DNA of 64,000 nucleotides from the NCBI GenBank assembly GCA_030248295.1, contig JASANH010000838.1:992001-1056000 (forward strand). The letters run 5' to 3'. Shown in pieces: positions 9,613-23,950 of this stretch (its first letter is position 1; every line of letters starts with the position of its first letter). This DNA comes from Mesodorylaimus sp. YZB2_4 (taxonomy: Eukaryota; Nematoda; Enoplea; Dorylaimida; Dorylaimidae). Below the pieces are notes generated by a model. It was not told where the DNA came from. It did no database searches and worked only from the letters and a program-made list of their open reading frames with translations. Position numbers and translations under genes: made by a program.

Positions 9613-12600
9613 CTATTCGATATAAAACATTGAATTACCAGTCTTTTTACCCGGACTTGTACCGGACGATGAGTCAGTCGCAGTTGGCTTATCTCCGCTC
9701 TCGTCCTTCTCACCGTCACCGCTCGACCCATCTCGTTTACTCGTATCTTCGTCCTCCTCATCGCGACCCCCTTTCGACCCGACCAGGTCGCCGAATAAAG
9801 CTTTGGCTTGGTCCAGCGTATACTGCGCACTCACTGTCCGCTGAAAATTCTTCGTAGTCGAGTCCTCGTTCGATTTTCGGTCTCCGCCACTGCCCACAGT
9901 CAAGTAGGACATCGTGGTCGAAGTGCTCGGCACAGTGCTCGTATTGAACGAAATGGGAGCTGTTGACACTGTTGATACTGGAGCACTGTTCGTCGTAGGA
10001 ACTGTGATCGACGCTGTCACATGTCGTTGCGGTGTAGGCAATTCGAAACTGGTGAAAGAAGATGTCTCCGTCGTATTTACCGTTGTTGTTCCACCCATTG
10101 TTTCCATTTCGTTTCTCAGCCAATCGACAGCCCACTGCCAGCGATCCAAGCGTTTGTTTAGAGCTTCTTTCAGTACTCGACATCGTTCTGCCGCGTGTAC
10201 CAAGAATTTTATGCAATTATATGACCGTCGCCCATCGCCGCTGGCCTGCGATCCTTTTATGATTGTCAATAATCCATCCACGCGTTCGGCACCAGACGTC
10301 AGTCCATCCAAGGCAGTCTCGGCTCTGAACTTCTGCAAACCATCTCCGTCCACGCATAGAAATTCGTCCATCAAAGTGAATACGTGTTTCAAATCGTTCG
10401 AGGGTTGCTGACCGACGCTGACCAACAATTCTACGACCACTCGCTGACTGAACGCTTCGTTCCGCCAACTACAATGCATCATCAAGTCGGCTAATGAAGG
10501 CAAGACGTTGTGCACGTGGCAACTAGCCCAAACCAATTCTCGTACAAACCCGCTCCGAAATTGCGCATTCGTGATCAGCTGTTCCATTTCTGACGGCGCC
10601 TTCATCGACGGTCGATAATGTTCACCCAAAATCAAATGCCTCGGTCTATAATAATCGTCCGTATCTTGCGAAATTCCTACCTGGCAATGCATAATCAAGA
10701 CAGCCAACGCTCCGTATACGTCGCCCAATTCTCTCGCCTGATTCAAAGTCCATCGCCGGGTCAAGAATGCGGAGCCTTGACCATGCAACGGGAGCATGAA
10801 ATTCAATAGGATCGTAAACGCTTGTTTCTCCAACATGACAGAACACAGCTCGGCTCCACCGACTAATGACAACTGATGCAGTAAATAGAAGTAGGCGCTC
10901 GATATCTGATATCGCTCCACAGCTTCCTTTTGAGTCAAAGCAAGTAAATTTTCGAGTAATACTGAACAGCGCTGTCGATCCATCGCTTTTTCCTCGGCGA
11001 CACCATCCTTCGATGACAGCCAATTGCACATACCAATGAGCGAATGATATAAGACGGCCCCGAACGCTTGCCTCACATCGATATTGTCGCAACCAAAGAA
11101 GAACTGGGCCAAATAATGCTTTCCGCCACCACTGTCCGCCGAGGAGGCAGCCTGATTAAAAAAATCAATCAGGCGACGGCAGACGGCAGGATTTGTTGTA
11201 AATTGCGCAATTCGATTGGCCCAAATTGATGGATCTCCTCGCAATGACCTCCGACAATGCCAAGCGGTGTTCAGTACAAACTTCAATCCGAATTCGGCCG
11301 CCGCTTCGTCGTACTCGGTCACGATGCGCTCCGTTGGAGTGATACCAGCCGCTGCCGCCAAATCGACCAAACGCTCCATGAAGGAGAAATATTCCGGATT
11401 GTAAACATCCCGATTGCGCGAAAAACGGAAGTTTTCTTCTTGAATTTCTGATCTGAGCCAAGCTGGCGGTTGCCACCATTGCTGCTGTTGTCCACCATTA
11501 TACGGAGGTGCATTGTATTCACTGACGCTGCCAAAGCTTCCACTTGGCCAATATCGACTGCTGCTGAACAATTGCCTTTGTTCTCCTTGCTCGACAAGTT
11601 CAGCCAGTTCCATCAAACTGTCTCGACGCCTGGCACTAAGCGAAAGATTCAATGCATTTTTGGTATTTTGGAGATACAGGCAGGACAAGATTCCCCGCAG
11701 TTTTACCAGTCTTCAGTCTCAATGCATTAATGATAGTCCATGTCCCTGTCCCTGAGCGTTCCATTACCAAAGGATTAGCACCTATCGCTACCCGAAATCA
11801 AGCTGGAGAGCCATACCTCTTGCTCTGAACAGGCGTTTGAATGTGGCACTGCGAACTCATCGAAACCGAGCGTTTGGACGCCAGCCGCGTCGACCGTGAA
11901 TCACCAGATTGCCCATCTGTGATCCGTCGATAAAACAATAAGTACGCATTCCAATAACGCTCACGTTCCTCCGGATATGATGAGTCTAAAAGATAATTCA
12001 TGGTATTCTCAAATAAAACCAGAACCTTTTATTCGCTTACTCTTTTCCACTTTCGCCGTGTATTTCCCACCAAATAACTCAGCTTCCATAAACTGTGGTG
12101 TCATTTCCACCGACTCAACTGTCGTGTCATTGAATTTGAACCACTTTCCAGCTGATCCGTTAGCGGCCGAACTCTCACGTCGGTCCTTGATGAACGCATA
12201 ATAATGCCCAGCGTTAGCTTGACCACTGTGCACAACAATACCGACCAACTCGTATCGAGCTGACTCCGCTCCACCCGAAATCGAGACCCTCTTGTCAAGT
12301 CCGCTTTGGCGACGTGTGAACCTGCCAGATGCTGACGACGACAAGCCACCAGGGGAAGATCCACTAGCACCAACGGATGACGGTGGTTGTGCTCGGAAAT
12401 GATGACCACCGACAACTGACAATGGACTGGTCGCAAATAGCGAGTACCAATGCGTGTCCTCATCGTCAGCATTCGAGCCTGCCACTTGCTGCATTCGCTG
12501 TCCTTCCATCTGACTCAAAGCAGCTGCAGTATATGGGTACAGGTCCAATTGCAAGGGGAACTAAAAAGAAAAAACAACCTCCGCTGTAACAACAATATTG

Positions 12601-15600
12601 TTGACCCATATAAAAATAGCAGTCCCGACATGCTCAGCCAACCCTCTCCTATGCTCCTAGATTTTAGCCCTGGCTACCTTACACTTAAATTGCAATGAGG
12701 CAAACTATTTTACCGCCTTTACAGTAGACTTTTGAACAAGCACAACCATAAAAACAGCTCGCTTACCTGAAACGACTCATTGAATTTCAGAGCTCGATTC
12801 TCTTCCCAATCGTATCCAAATCGTTTCAATTGAATTACAGCCACTTCGGGCAATGCCTTGATGCACATACGCTTTAGAGCCGTACGCTAAAACTGCCTCA
12901 GCTTTAGTTACGTTCACAGAAACATGAGGCAAAGGTTGCGGCCCCCTGGGCTTGGCTGGCTAAAGGATTCTCCTTGTGCCTGTTCTAAGCCTCGTCGAAA
13001 GATGATGGATTCAGAGAGAACGAGTCAGTTATCGCTACTAGCAAGTGGCAATATTGAACGTTGATTAGAGAAAAGGAGGCAATTCCGATATAAAAAGATA
13101 ATTTTTTTCGCAATTAGAATCCAACCTCGCCCCTGCATGGTTAACAAAACCCATCAGTCTTCTTACCTTCTGCCCGCACTTCTCACAAAAATAGGCATTA
13201 TCGCCTTCCAAAATTTCGCCTTTGACAAAGTTATTCAAACTTTCTTCAAGCCCATGAGCCCGCACAGGCAAATTCAGCGCGTAAAATGCTTCCGCTCTTT
13301 CGTAGCTAAAAAGAATTTACTTAGCAACGCATTCATTCAATTTTATATGGGCTTACACCTACCTGTGCGGGCATCCTTGGCAGATCTTCTGATCCGAAAA
13401 CACGCCTTGATATTTATGACGAAACAGTTCTTCCTTACCAGCTTTCTGCAAAATAAGGTTCCTCAATCCCCAAACCAAGATCGAGAACATGAGCCGAAAC
13501 AAAACACGCCCTCTTGGAAAAGAGTCTCCTACCTTCAAAAATTCGTCAATTTGATCAATCAAGCACGTGTAGAACTCGAACGCATCCTGTTGTTCTCGCG
13601 GATTAACTTGCTGTCCCCAAAGACGGAACACTTCCCAGAACTTCTGAGGCACGTAGTACTGTTGCTCGGATTCGCGAAGATGAGCCATTAATCGCTGTAG
13701 CTCGAGGAACAATGCCGCCGACGTCTCGCTATCATCCACCTCGGTCGTCAAAATTTGGTCAACAAGGCCTGGCTCGGTGAAGAACTGCTGCAGTACCGAA
13801 TTCATGTAGCACGTCGCACCCGCATTTTTCAGCCCGACAAAACCGGCATCCATTTTCGCATCAACCAACGGCGAATAATCCCATTCGTTGGCCAATTCCG
13901 GTTCATACTGATGATGCAGGCCAGTCAAGATCTTTGTGATTTCGGCGTAATTTGCAGGACAGCCATTGCAGAGTTCGAGCAACAGCTCGTAAGCCACACT
14001 ACGACACTCGGTTTTTGGTCCTTTCGTCCTCGTATCGCCGCCGCACGCAGCCAAAGTTCTTCTCAAACAGGATGTTGAAGCACGTAATAATTCCTCGTTG
14101 GCTGTCCCTCCAACTGTCGTTGTTCTGGATATGATCAACCGAGCCGCAGGAAACAGCAAGTCGTTCAGTAGTGGGTCTATCAAGCACTGTCCCATTCGCC
14201 GTTTCATGGCAGCCGATGTTGGTAGACGCAGCAAACTCGTCACAAGCAGCATATGGCCTGCTAATAGGGCGTTGTCGGCGGGTGCTAATCGGGCGTCGGA
14301 AGAACACGAAAAGTTCTGCAGCCAGCGAGCTTCGTCCTCCAGCATTGTTGATGGAGATGGCTGAATCTGAGACAACTCCTCAGGAGACAACGACGAGAGC
14401 AGACGACCACGCAACGAGAAATATTCGTAGCATCGCAACAACAAGCGATGAGCACTCCCACGAGACTGGCTACTAGGAACCCACAGTGGAACTCTGGCTT
14501 TCAGCAGAATCTGTAAGAGCATGAATCTTGCTGTTGTCGCCAACCGTTGTTGCCCATGGAGTTCTTCCAAACCAGGAGTTCCTTGTTGCTGCTGATGCAC
14601 AACACCACCCCTCAGAATCATCCGCTTGAGCTGAGATTCGTGTCCGCTCGATTGCGACATTGGCAATGACTCTGCTACGTTGAGCGTTACCAAAGACGAC
14701 GCAGAAATGTTCGCCAAGCGCAGTAGTTGCTTTTCGGTCCACCGACGTATTTCGCCGCTATCAGCAGCCAGCAACAGGTCCAGTATAAATTCGGGTAAGT
14801 GCGGCAAGTTGAAGAAGGATTGAGAAAAATCTTCGGTTCGGACTAGGACGCAATCAATCATCAATTTCAGTGATTCTCGAGCGATTCGAATGTCTTCTGA
14901 CGTTGTTGACGTATGACCACTCAGTACGCCCCCGTGCAAGGTTGCAGGCGCATCTATCCCATCGCTACTTCCTGTACTGCCTAGAACAGCAAGCTCACAT
15001 CTCGTACATGCAAAGACGCAGGAGTCTACTACTTACTTTCACTAGTTCGACTCCTTGGACTCCCAAGACCAAAATATAGGCCTGCACTCGACACAGACGA
15101 ACTGGCACTCCCAATCCCACTACTCTGAGGCGACTTAAGTTCAGTTGTCCCGATCAAATGCAATATTCCACCCGCAGCCGCCCAGCAAAGCCGCTGTAAT
15201 GTTTCCAAGACTTGCGCCAGTTGTTCCTTGCTCAAATCTTTAGCCACACACGATTGGGGTGGTTCGATGCGATCGAAAAATCGGCTACCAGCATCTGCTG
15301 GAGCGCCAGTTGTTGCCGCCGCGGCTCCACTTGCAGTAGAGTCCAGCGGGGCTGTAGCTGTAACAAGAGCCGCAGCCAACACCGCTTGTAGTTGGGTCGC
15401 GGTCGAAGTACCAGCGGCCAATGCAGCACCACCGCCGGACGTACCATGGCTACGCAAAATTTCGTGCAAGGCCGATTCGTTGCAGAAGAGATAACTAAAA
15501 TTACATAGAATTCCCATAACCTTAATCCAATACACAAACCATGACCATGGCAAAACTTACCATAGCAGTTGTAACGTAGTCATGTAAATCTCTTGACGCA

Positions 15601-18600
15601 AAGCGGGGTCAGTGTTAAAAGGCAAATAATCCCTTCGTAAAATTGCCAACAACCACTGAACGCCTTGAGCAGCGACGAAAGCTTGCGCAAACGTTTGAGC
15701 ACTTTGAACCGTCTGGGCATCCCCGTATGAAGTCGGCAACAAACGGCTGCTCAGGATTTCCAAATTGTATTGAACACGGAATGGTGTCAGCGTGTTTCCA
15801 ATTGCGTTCAAATCGAATAGCTGTTTTAAAGCCTCGGATGCAGCTGCGCTTACAGCACATGCACCGCCAGCGCCCACAGCGGCCTTATCTTTGTCTTTCT
15901 CCCTGTTGACACGCAATAATTTTGGGCTAGACGAACTGCTTGGCGTCAATATGCTGCCAATCTTTTCCGTAAACGTTGCTGGTGTCGGCGTTAAGCCGCT
16001 CTTCGCTGGTCGTTCCAAGCTGTTCGTTTTCGATGACACAGGCGTTGGTGTATGAGAGGAAACAAAATTGGCCGCCCCAGTCGATGCCATCAACGTGTCC
16101 AACAATTCTATGACACCAGCATCGGATGGAATCAACAGCAATAGTTCTCTCACTCGGCAAGTCACGCTCGGTTCGTCCAGTTGAACCAACTGATGAAGCA
16201 TGTCGAACACAGCGGGACGATCTTGAGCCATCATTACGGCTGGTAACGCGCTTTCTTGCCCAACCATTTGAGACTGGCGACTGCTGCTAGTGCTGAATAT
16301 GCCGCTAGTTAAAGACCTACAGAAAAAATTCATTCATTAACATCATGCCCATAATCAAACCACAAAATTTCCTCACTTGATTTCCGACGATTTATTCAAC
16401 GGATCATACGATGCGGCAAAAGTAGCCAAATATTTTCGCTTAGCATTCAGATACACAGTCGACTCGCTCACTGACCCGTCTACTTGAGAGAACTGTGGAT
16501 GAGTCGGCGCACGGACCAGACACATTCCATTCGCAGTTGAAGGAGCGACACCCAGTCGCTTCAGTATTTGCTGATCGTGATTGTGAGGAAGTTCCTTCCC
16601 ATCGTGCTCCAACGATAACTTGGCGTATTCTACGTTAATGACATCAGCTAAACGCTCCCGAAGCATGCCCAATGTTTCGTTTTCGTGAGCCAGCAATTGC
16701 ACGTTCTTCTTTATCGCCGCTGATGAACTGCCACCTGTTGAATCCTCGTAGGCAATTTGCACCAAGAAAGTTGATCCAAAGAACGAAGCCCCATGAGCGG
16801 GCATTGTCCGCGGCAGGACCCCTACGCCCGTTGTTTGAGCAGCCTCCACTGTTTTGACGTACTGTTCTGCAATCAATAACAAACGCTCAATATTTCGAAC
16901 CTTGATTGTACGATCTGGTGGTGGCGCCTGGTATAATGCTGGAAATGATGGAGCCGCAAGAAGACGTCCCGCTTCCTGAAAAAAGCACGTTTTAGGTAGC
17001 TAGCCATCAGACAGACAACCCATCTTTGGACTGACATTAGCGACCCTCAGCATTGTCGGCTAAGGGAATCGGTCAGAGCATGCGTCACAGAATAGTCACA
17101 ATCGCGTGTCAAAGCATTTTTTCAAAGCATTAAGTCATGTCTGACAAACATTCTCGATTTGTTCAACAAATTTCAGTTAGATCCCCTCGTCAGGTGACTA
17201 GTCAAATTTAGATTTTCAGAAGATCAGCGTCTCAGTTCCGAAAGACAGAGTATGGGCACTCAGTGTCGTAACATGCCCTATCGCCTCAGTACTGTACACC
17301 TGGGTTACTCAAGATCCTCCATTTACCATGCACGGGCATCAAAAGGGGAGAACCCTGGGTTCGGCCAGCTAAACAGTTGTCTATTCCCATCTGCATTTTT
17401 AAAACCCATACCTATAACGTTGTACTAGAAAAAAAGCACTTGTTTAACTACCCTAACATTTGGGAAAAAACGAGAATGTAAGTTTCGGCAGCGCATTCTT
17501 TTGAGCTAGAAAAGAGCTTTTGGTAAAACCAACATCGCTGACTGGGTATCTAAGGTAGTGTAGACTCCCCTAGAAAATTTTGTAAAAGGGGGGACACTTC
17601 TCATTTTGCAGACCCCCCCCCCCCCCTGTCCCGCCCAGAAAGGGTGTGCAGGTAACTTTACTGTTTTTTACCCCCCCCCCCCCAAAGAAAAATTTCATTT
17701 TATTATACTAAAAAAGACCCAATGTTTTGCCTTGGAAGGCCCAAACCAACTTTAAATTTTCGCGGGAAAAATTTAAATTTAAAAAGTTCAATTTTTACAA
17801 GCAGTCAAAATGGGCCGCCATATCGCCGACCCCCCGAAAGAAGGTCAGACCCCCTTCCCGCAGACGAAGTCAGCGATGTTGGGTAAAACACTCAAATTTA
17901 AAATCAGCGGGGAAGTCATAAATTGGTGATGGCGCAAGGTGACCCATTCAGCAACCATTTCTTGCACATACCTGCAATAGGTTAGCCACAGGCGATGACT
18001 TAAACGTCAAGACGGCTCCTTCCAGTCGACGGTAACATTCGTTTAGAAACTTTTTGTGCAACACCGCCGGATCCTTCTTCAGCCTACTGGCTAGACACGT
18101 GTAATGGACGGAAATAACCATATCAACTGCTTGTCGAGCAATGTCGCTGTCCGCCGTATTCAGAGCCGACAACCATAAATACTCCAATCCTAATAAATCA
18201 GTCTTATCGATCTCCGCCAAGCTTCCCGTTGTTGTTGATGACGTTGTGGAAGAATAGGAAAAATACTGCCGCGACTTGTCCGACCCACTGCCAGAAATTC
18301 CGTTCACGGATTCGAAATATTTTCGGAAACATTCGAAGCCAGTGGGCGTCAATAATTGAGGATCGAAAGCGAGCATACGTTCTTCGAACAAAGTTTGTTG
18401 GCATTTCTTTTCCAAATCGGCCAGACCACGCGAAAACCAAGTAAAGCCGGCTTCTCGTTCGTATTGGCAGGCGTCGGCGTCGGCAATCAACGTGTCCCAT
18501 AATTCTCGGCAACGATGGATCAATAAGAACAATTCGCCTTCGTTCAATATGAATCGTAAGAATGCCAGAACACCGTCCACGTACTGACCGAGAGTATAAC

Positions 18601-21576
18601 CATCCGAAAGCACGTAGTCGGGTCCAAGGTCTTCCTGCTGTAGCGGCGCCGAAGTCAGAACGACGGCCTGTTGTTCGTCGATCTTTTGTAACTGAGTTGG
18701 CGTTTGAGTAAGAAGTGCATTCGACGGTGTCACAGTCGTAGGTGTTGCAACGATTGTTCGGAAAGCGGAAACACTCTGTTTCACCGGAGTAAAATTGGTC
18801 TTGGGCTGCTGAATTATCTGAGATCCTTGCTGCTTCGCTCGCCAACCTTTCACCGCCTCCGCATGAATCCGAACCAGGCAGTCGCATAGGGTCTCTACTA
18901 GTCGCTTATTATTGACCAGATCGCCGATTATCTGTTTCTGAACTTTTGAGCTAGCAATCGTATTCTTCTTTACGCTTTCGACGATCGCGTGTAAATGGCC
19001 CATGGCGGGGAGGAAAAAATGGCCCTGGAATAAACTTTCTCGGTCTAAACCAACAGCCACACCTTCAAGGTGACATCAGCCTAGCACTTTAACACGACTC
19101 ACCTCTCGCATGTCAGTCAAGCATCGTTGAATAAAAGTTGCTCGACACGCTTCCCGGCCCGAAGCACTCACGACGCTCAGATGTTCCTCCAAAGCGCGAT
19201 TGACCAACTGCTCGGATAAGCCAGACTGATGAGCAAAATCCCACAGGTAATCGGCTACCAACTCGTAAGTAGACGAGACACTAGTTTCACGACCAATAAC
19301 GCCCAGCAGCAGCAGCAGCTTGTCCTTGCTTCTATCGCCTTCTGCTTTCCAGCTCTGCAATATGCTTATCTTAGTACCTACTACTGAGTTTCAATCCAAA
19401 GTCGCTTACACTTCGAATCAGACCTAATAAATGCTCTAACTCATTCCGACTGAACTTGGAAGCCGCTTGGGCAATAATGTTGTGAACATTGTCGACAGTA
19501 ACGGCTGTCCGTCCTTTCCTCAACGCCCAAATCTTTCCAATATCCTGGCATGACAATCGCGGTCCCAAAAAGGTCAGAAGTGTACGTAATCGATCGCAAT
19601 ATTGAGCTTGATCGATGTTTCCCTCCAACGCTAGGGAAAGGATTTGATGATCGCCAAGCCATCGACTCAGACGATCAGCCGAAATAGCCATTCGTTCTTC
19701 CTGTTTGTTCGAGCTATTCAAATATTCCAAGAGCTTCGAAACCTGAAACAAGAAAAGCGACAAACGATAAGACGTCACACTGGCCAAAAAAATAACAGCA
19801 ATCCTTACCTCTTTAAGGGCTTGCATTCGTGACCCGAAGTGTGACGATTTCAACAGCCGATGAATAAAATCTAGACGTAAATCCTCAGCCGTTTCTGGAC
19901 GGGTGATCAAAACGAATTCTTGTAGAATTCGAACTATTCCTAATAAATCGACAACGTAATTTTGCACGCTCTGAAAGAAATGAACACAGTCAAACAACAC
20001 TTATACCGTTTGAAAAAGTAAACGACAAACCGTTTTCTTCATGTCCTCCGAGCTTAAATCCCGGACGTAGGCGGCAACTACTTCGCAACATGATCGTATC
20101 ATCGGTCCAATCGCGTGTTCGTTCAAGTACTCGGCACAATTAGCCAACGGTCGAAGTAATGCATACATTTCCTGGGTAACAACAAAAAATACTATCTACG
20201 GCTGAACAAAAAATTATCAAGTACCTGAGCTTCCAATTTTCGGCTTTCAATTTTCTTGGCAATAACTTCTAAGCCGCCCTTCATCGCTAACCGGTTGATT
20301 AGGTCAATTAGAAAGCCGAAAGAATCAACGCCAATATTATCGTAAGCGGACATGGAAGATGGAGGCACTGAGGGAATTTTTGCTCGATCACCAAATTCAT
20401 TCTCCCAACGCGCCCTATCCCAAACACGACGATTGTTCTTTTGGTGATATTGGCTATAGGGGTCGTACACCTAGAAAGGACATACGATAGGAATCACAAG
20501 ACTTCCGAATCTTTGGTAGATAATTACCACAGCTAAAATATCCATCAGCTTCAGTGGCACTGGATCGTATTCCAACCTAGCAGCCACCAAGTCAATGAAA
20601 AGTTGCAGCATAACGAATATCCCGTCTTGGATTTCAGCATTCCACCGATTCACTTGTAATGACATCAGTAACTAAAAATAGAGATTCCTAATGAGCTGAT
20701 AAAATTGCGCAATGAATTCGTATACTTTTTGAAAGCACTCAGGAAGGCAACGTTCAGTAAAGCGTCTACAATTTTCATCGCTCTCCGCCAATCCCATTTT
20801 TGCCAGCTTGGTAGCTGCGATCAAACATCGACCAAGTGATTCGTCGCGTTTGTAAGGGATATTCCACTGGGATGTGAAGACACGTTCTTCCAAAAAGTAC
20901 AAATGCGTGGCTGGAAATTCCAAAGATTTTGACCCGCTTTCGTTTTCTCCTTCGTACCCAGTATCGGCGTCTGAAAGATGAGCACACTGACCACATGAAA
21001 TAACGAACAAGAGAAACTTTCCTCACCGATCTCCATCATGTCGTCTCCATTTGCTCCAGTTGTCTCCACGGAAGCGGGATTTGAAGTCGTGCGACCATTT
21101 GTACTCTCATCTCTTGTGCCAGATGACGTTGTTGGTATCAGATCAGACATGTCGACGTCGTGCAGCCCGGGAACTTCATTCGTAAGAAGTGACACTGCTT
21201 CGTTCACGTCGTTCTGAAACAACAATTTTCATATGCTGAGCACAACATGCCCGAATGGATTTGCAACAATGCATAGGTAGGCACATGTATTTTGTGCTAT
21301 TGCTGCCCAATGCAGCTATCACTCAGAAAGCCCAGAGACCATAGGAATGCCAAGTTCGTAAGAATGCACGGTATGAAAGCAGTCTTCATTTCTTAGACGG
21401 TTTCGTGAAGCTCCTAAAATTCAGAGCGTGCAACCATTTTTTTATCTTCGACTTACTTTGGCCATTCGTAAAGCTCTCTTCACTTCCGCTTCATCGATAA
21501 ATCCCATGGCCATCAACAGTGATACGTGGTTTTCATCTGGAATAACCACATTTCCAGACGTATTTCCCGTCTCCAT
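9613..21576 (-). CDS. USP24: ubiquitin carboxyl-terminal hydrolase 24 orthologue
   Basis: Twenty exons sum to 9198 bp, or 3065 aa: 21457–21576, 21027–21213, 20726–20970, 20528–20671, 20225–20470, 20031–20171, 19809–19970, 19410–19742, 19103–19354, 17972–19024, 16377–16975, 15561–16316, 15037–15494, 13533–14980, 13363–13445, 13167–13305, 12767–12886, 12041–12560, 11817–11985, 9613–11635. In order it has an N-terminal UBA ('MGFIDEAEVKRAL'), a long helical repeat scaffold ('EGNIDQAQYCDR'), a ubiquitin-like segment in exon 11 and a split peptidase C19 domain. The Cys box is G-A-T-C-Y-M-N (Cys about 1956), the zinc-finger cysteines are in exons 15–16 and the His box is 'GQANAGHYYAF' (His about 2281). 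The enzyme removes ubiquitin from protein substrates. It is longer than vertebrate USP24 (about 2600 aa) owing to low-complexity insertions. Both catalytic boxes are intact. Confidence 0.93.
17613..17683. repeat. two poly-C runs in the largest USP24 intron
   Basis: Runs of 14 C (17613–17626) and 13 C (17671–17683) lie inside the 996-bp intron between USP24 exons 10 and 11. The surrounding stretch is low in complexity and may be poorly resolved in the assembly. No coding signal is seen. Confidence 0.7.
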
Positions 21577-21996
21577 TGTTCGCCACCTGACTGTAACGGC
21601 TCGATTACTAAATAAGAAACGCAAATTTTGAGACTACAAAACCCGCGAATTCGAGCCAGAAAGCCATCCGCCGATGAAACAGCAAGTCCAATGCTTGCGT
21701 GACAAAATTCTACGTGGGCGGAGAAATGCGCGATGAAACTGCGCAATCAACCTCCTCGCACCAGCGTGACAAGTTTTCGTTGGCGTTATTCCTTGGCTTG
21801 CGTCTTTGACATAAGTGGCATCAAATTCAGCCAACGCGCGAAATCTGAATTTGAATGCTTCAGAATAGGAAATGGGAGTAATGTAAAGAATTTGCGAGTT
21901 GAGTCAAGAGTTTCACGCAGACTGGTGCGAGAAACTTTACTACTGAATAGGTGCTATAAGAACTGAGCTAATGAAGCATCTGTCTTGTGAAAGTGT

Positions 21997-23050
21997 TTAA
22001 CCAGTTCCGATAGACAAACGACCCTTATGTATGGACAATGATTGGCCATTACTTGGCATTTTGTCACTATTTGTCCTCAGCTGCACTCGAAGCTTCGTCA
22101 TCTTCCCACTGCTACTGATTAAGATAGGTATCACTCTAGCTTTGGATACGTTTTGACAAGCATACAGTGTCAGGTTGGATGGCCTGGCGCCTCGGTGTGC
22201 CCATTTGATAAGGTGCTCATCCGCAAGCTGTGCACAATTGGAAATCGATAGTGACTCCAAATTTAAACAATGTTCAAAGACTGAGATCAAAACAGTGTAA
22301 TCGTAGTCACCAGTCAGTGTCAGCTCTCGCAGCTTTCTTGCCCGTTCGGGATCGCTGGATAGAGCAGCCAATGATGACTTCGCATTGTTAAGTTCTCTTC
22401 GACTTTTGAATGGATTAGGTGGTTCAAAATAAGAAGGATATTTGTGGTTAAGTTCTGTTAAATTAGTGCATTTGAGGCTGACCTGCGTGATAAGTGCAGT
22501 CAGGTCAGGATTCCACTTCGACGACCATAAACTGAATGAAGTGACTCGTGTGTTGAACACAGGGATAAGGTGAATTGTATCAGATACGACCTTGTAATCA
22601 ATTTTAGTGGAAGAGAAGTCTCGATGCACGCTGACATTCAGTGCAGCATAGATATCATTCAGGCGAATCAAGTTTTCGCGACTTTCGATCACGGACGCAA
22701 GTTCCAAGGAGACATATTTCAGATTCGGGCACGAAACTAGATTGTTGGGAAATGCATGGGCGCACCTTACAGGGCATTCACTGATCTCTAGTCTTATCAA
22801 GTAGAGCAGTGGAAACGACAGAATGTGGATGTCGTCCCCTCGACCTGTCCTTGAGCCAGAAATATGCACATTCTTCAAGTCCAGTTTTTGCAGGCTGCCC
22901 TGAATCCCCTGCAGTAGTACTCTGCAGGCACCAGGATCCACATGGCATGTAGAGAGACGCAGTGACGACAAATAGGTTAATGCGATTACAGGGTAATGGG
23001 AGGTCAAAAATGGAGCTGCACCCTGACTTCCAATCAGTGTCAAGTCGTGG
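21997..23050 (-). CDS. leucine-rich-repeat protein, possibly F-box type, 5' end unresolved
   Basis: About 350 codons stay open to a stop at 21997. They show cysteine-containing leucine-rich-repeat units such as 'LSSLRLSTCHV', 'LQKLDLKNVHI', 'LIRLEISECPV', 'LTSLNHKYP'-like segments and 'LNLESLSISNCAQLADEHL'. These resemble the LRRs of F-box/FBXL substrate receptors of SCF ubiquitin ligases. The frame has no early ATG and is closed upstream by a stop at about 23065, so at least one 5' exon must exist. A possible acceptor ends at about 23050. The F-box itself is not certain. Function is inferred from the repeat type only. Confidence 0.55.
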
Positions 23051-23360
23051 GGGCCCTGTGTCACTTAAACACATGGCTGCGTTGCAGGCGTTACATTCAG
23101 AAGGCCGCACTGTAAATGAGGATTGAAAACGTTCAGTGAGCTATCCTCCTTTTCTCCCCCGCATTCGTCAAATTGATTATCACATATCTACACCAGCTTC
23201 ATTTTCAAGTGACATCAAGTTTTGGGGCTGTTTCCTCAGACCAGTCCTGAAAGACAACATACTGTGTAGCGCGTAATCCCACACAGCTGTTTTCCCAAAG
23301 CCATTATGTAAAGTACCTGGCAATGACCAGCCATTGTGGGCAGTGTGAAACTAAGGTAAG

Positions 23361-23940
23361 CTATGTAAGCACACTCGGCATGGACATAAGCACGAGAATA
23401 AGAGAGCTTATCGTCAGTATGCTTATTACGTGCGACAAGATTGGCCTCCCTATGTCTATCGTACGAGTGTTAAGAAGCAAATGTGAGCCACCGGTCGCAC
23501 TGTACGCTGTACCTAAAGGGTAGAGAAAGCACTTACTGCAGAACTGGCCCTGCATCCCAAAATACCTAAAGAGACGTTTTTTTTTTACCAACTGTGATAT
23601 CAAGCATGGTTTCATCAGTTTGCTGCAAGTCTCACGAGGGAGCTTAAAGATGCTTATGAGCCCACCCATACGCATGTCACAGATGTAGTGTCTGTATTGA
23701 CTTAAAATTTCTGACACGAAGTAGAAGTTCCAAAGCCACTACTCTAGTGTCGAAAATCCAGCCAGGCATGCAGTATTGTAGGCATGATTAGGGATGGAAC
23801 ATGATTGGTTTTTTCAAACGCAGATCCGGTCCACCCAAGCGAGGCATAAAGTGAGCAAACAACTTTGGCAACTTGGTTCACGTGATCGATGAAAATCAAG
23901 TGTTGGCTTAGGAAATATATATCGCATAGTGATTCAGTTA
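23361..23940 (-). other. possible upstream exons of the LRR gene
   Basis: Minus-strand stretches here contain 'KLPRETCSKLM' and 'DHVNQVAKVVCSLYASLGW', vaguely like the L-P-x-E and V-C-x-x-W parts of an F-box. I could not connect them to the LRR exon with confident splice sites. They are listed only because the LRR gene lacks a start. Confidence 0.2.
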
Positions 23941-23950
23941 CTGCGATCAT

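Noticed and set aside
13137..13691. 184-codon plus-strand ORF inside USP24
   Set aside because: It is antisense to catalytic-domain exons 14–16 and their introns, with no independent motif.
17613..17683. Poly-C runs as a possible regulatory or G-quadruplex element
   Set aside because: There are only two homopolymer runs in one intron, without the spaced pattern of a quadruplex; assembly artefact is as likely.
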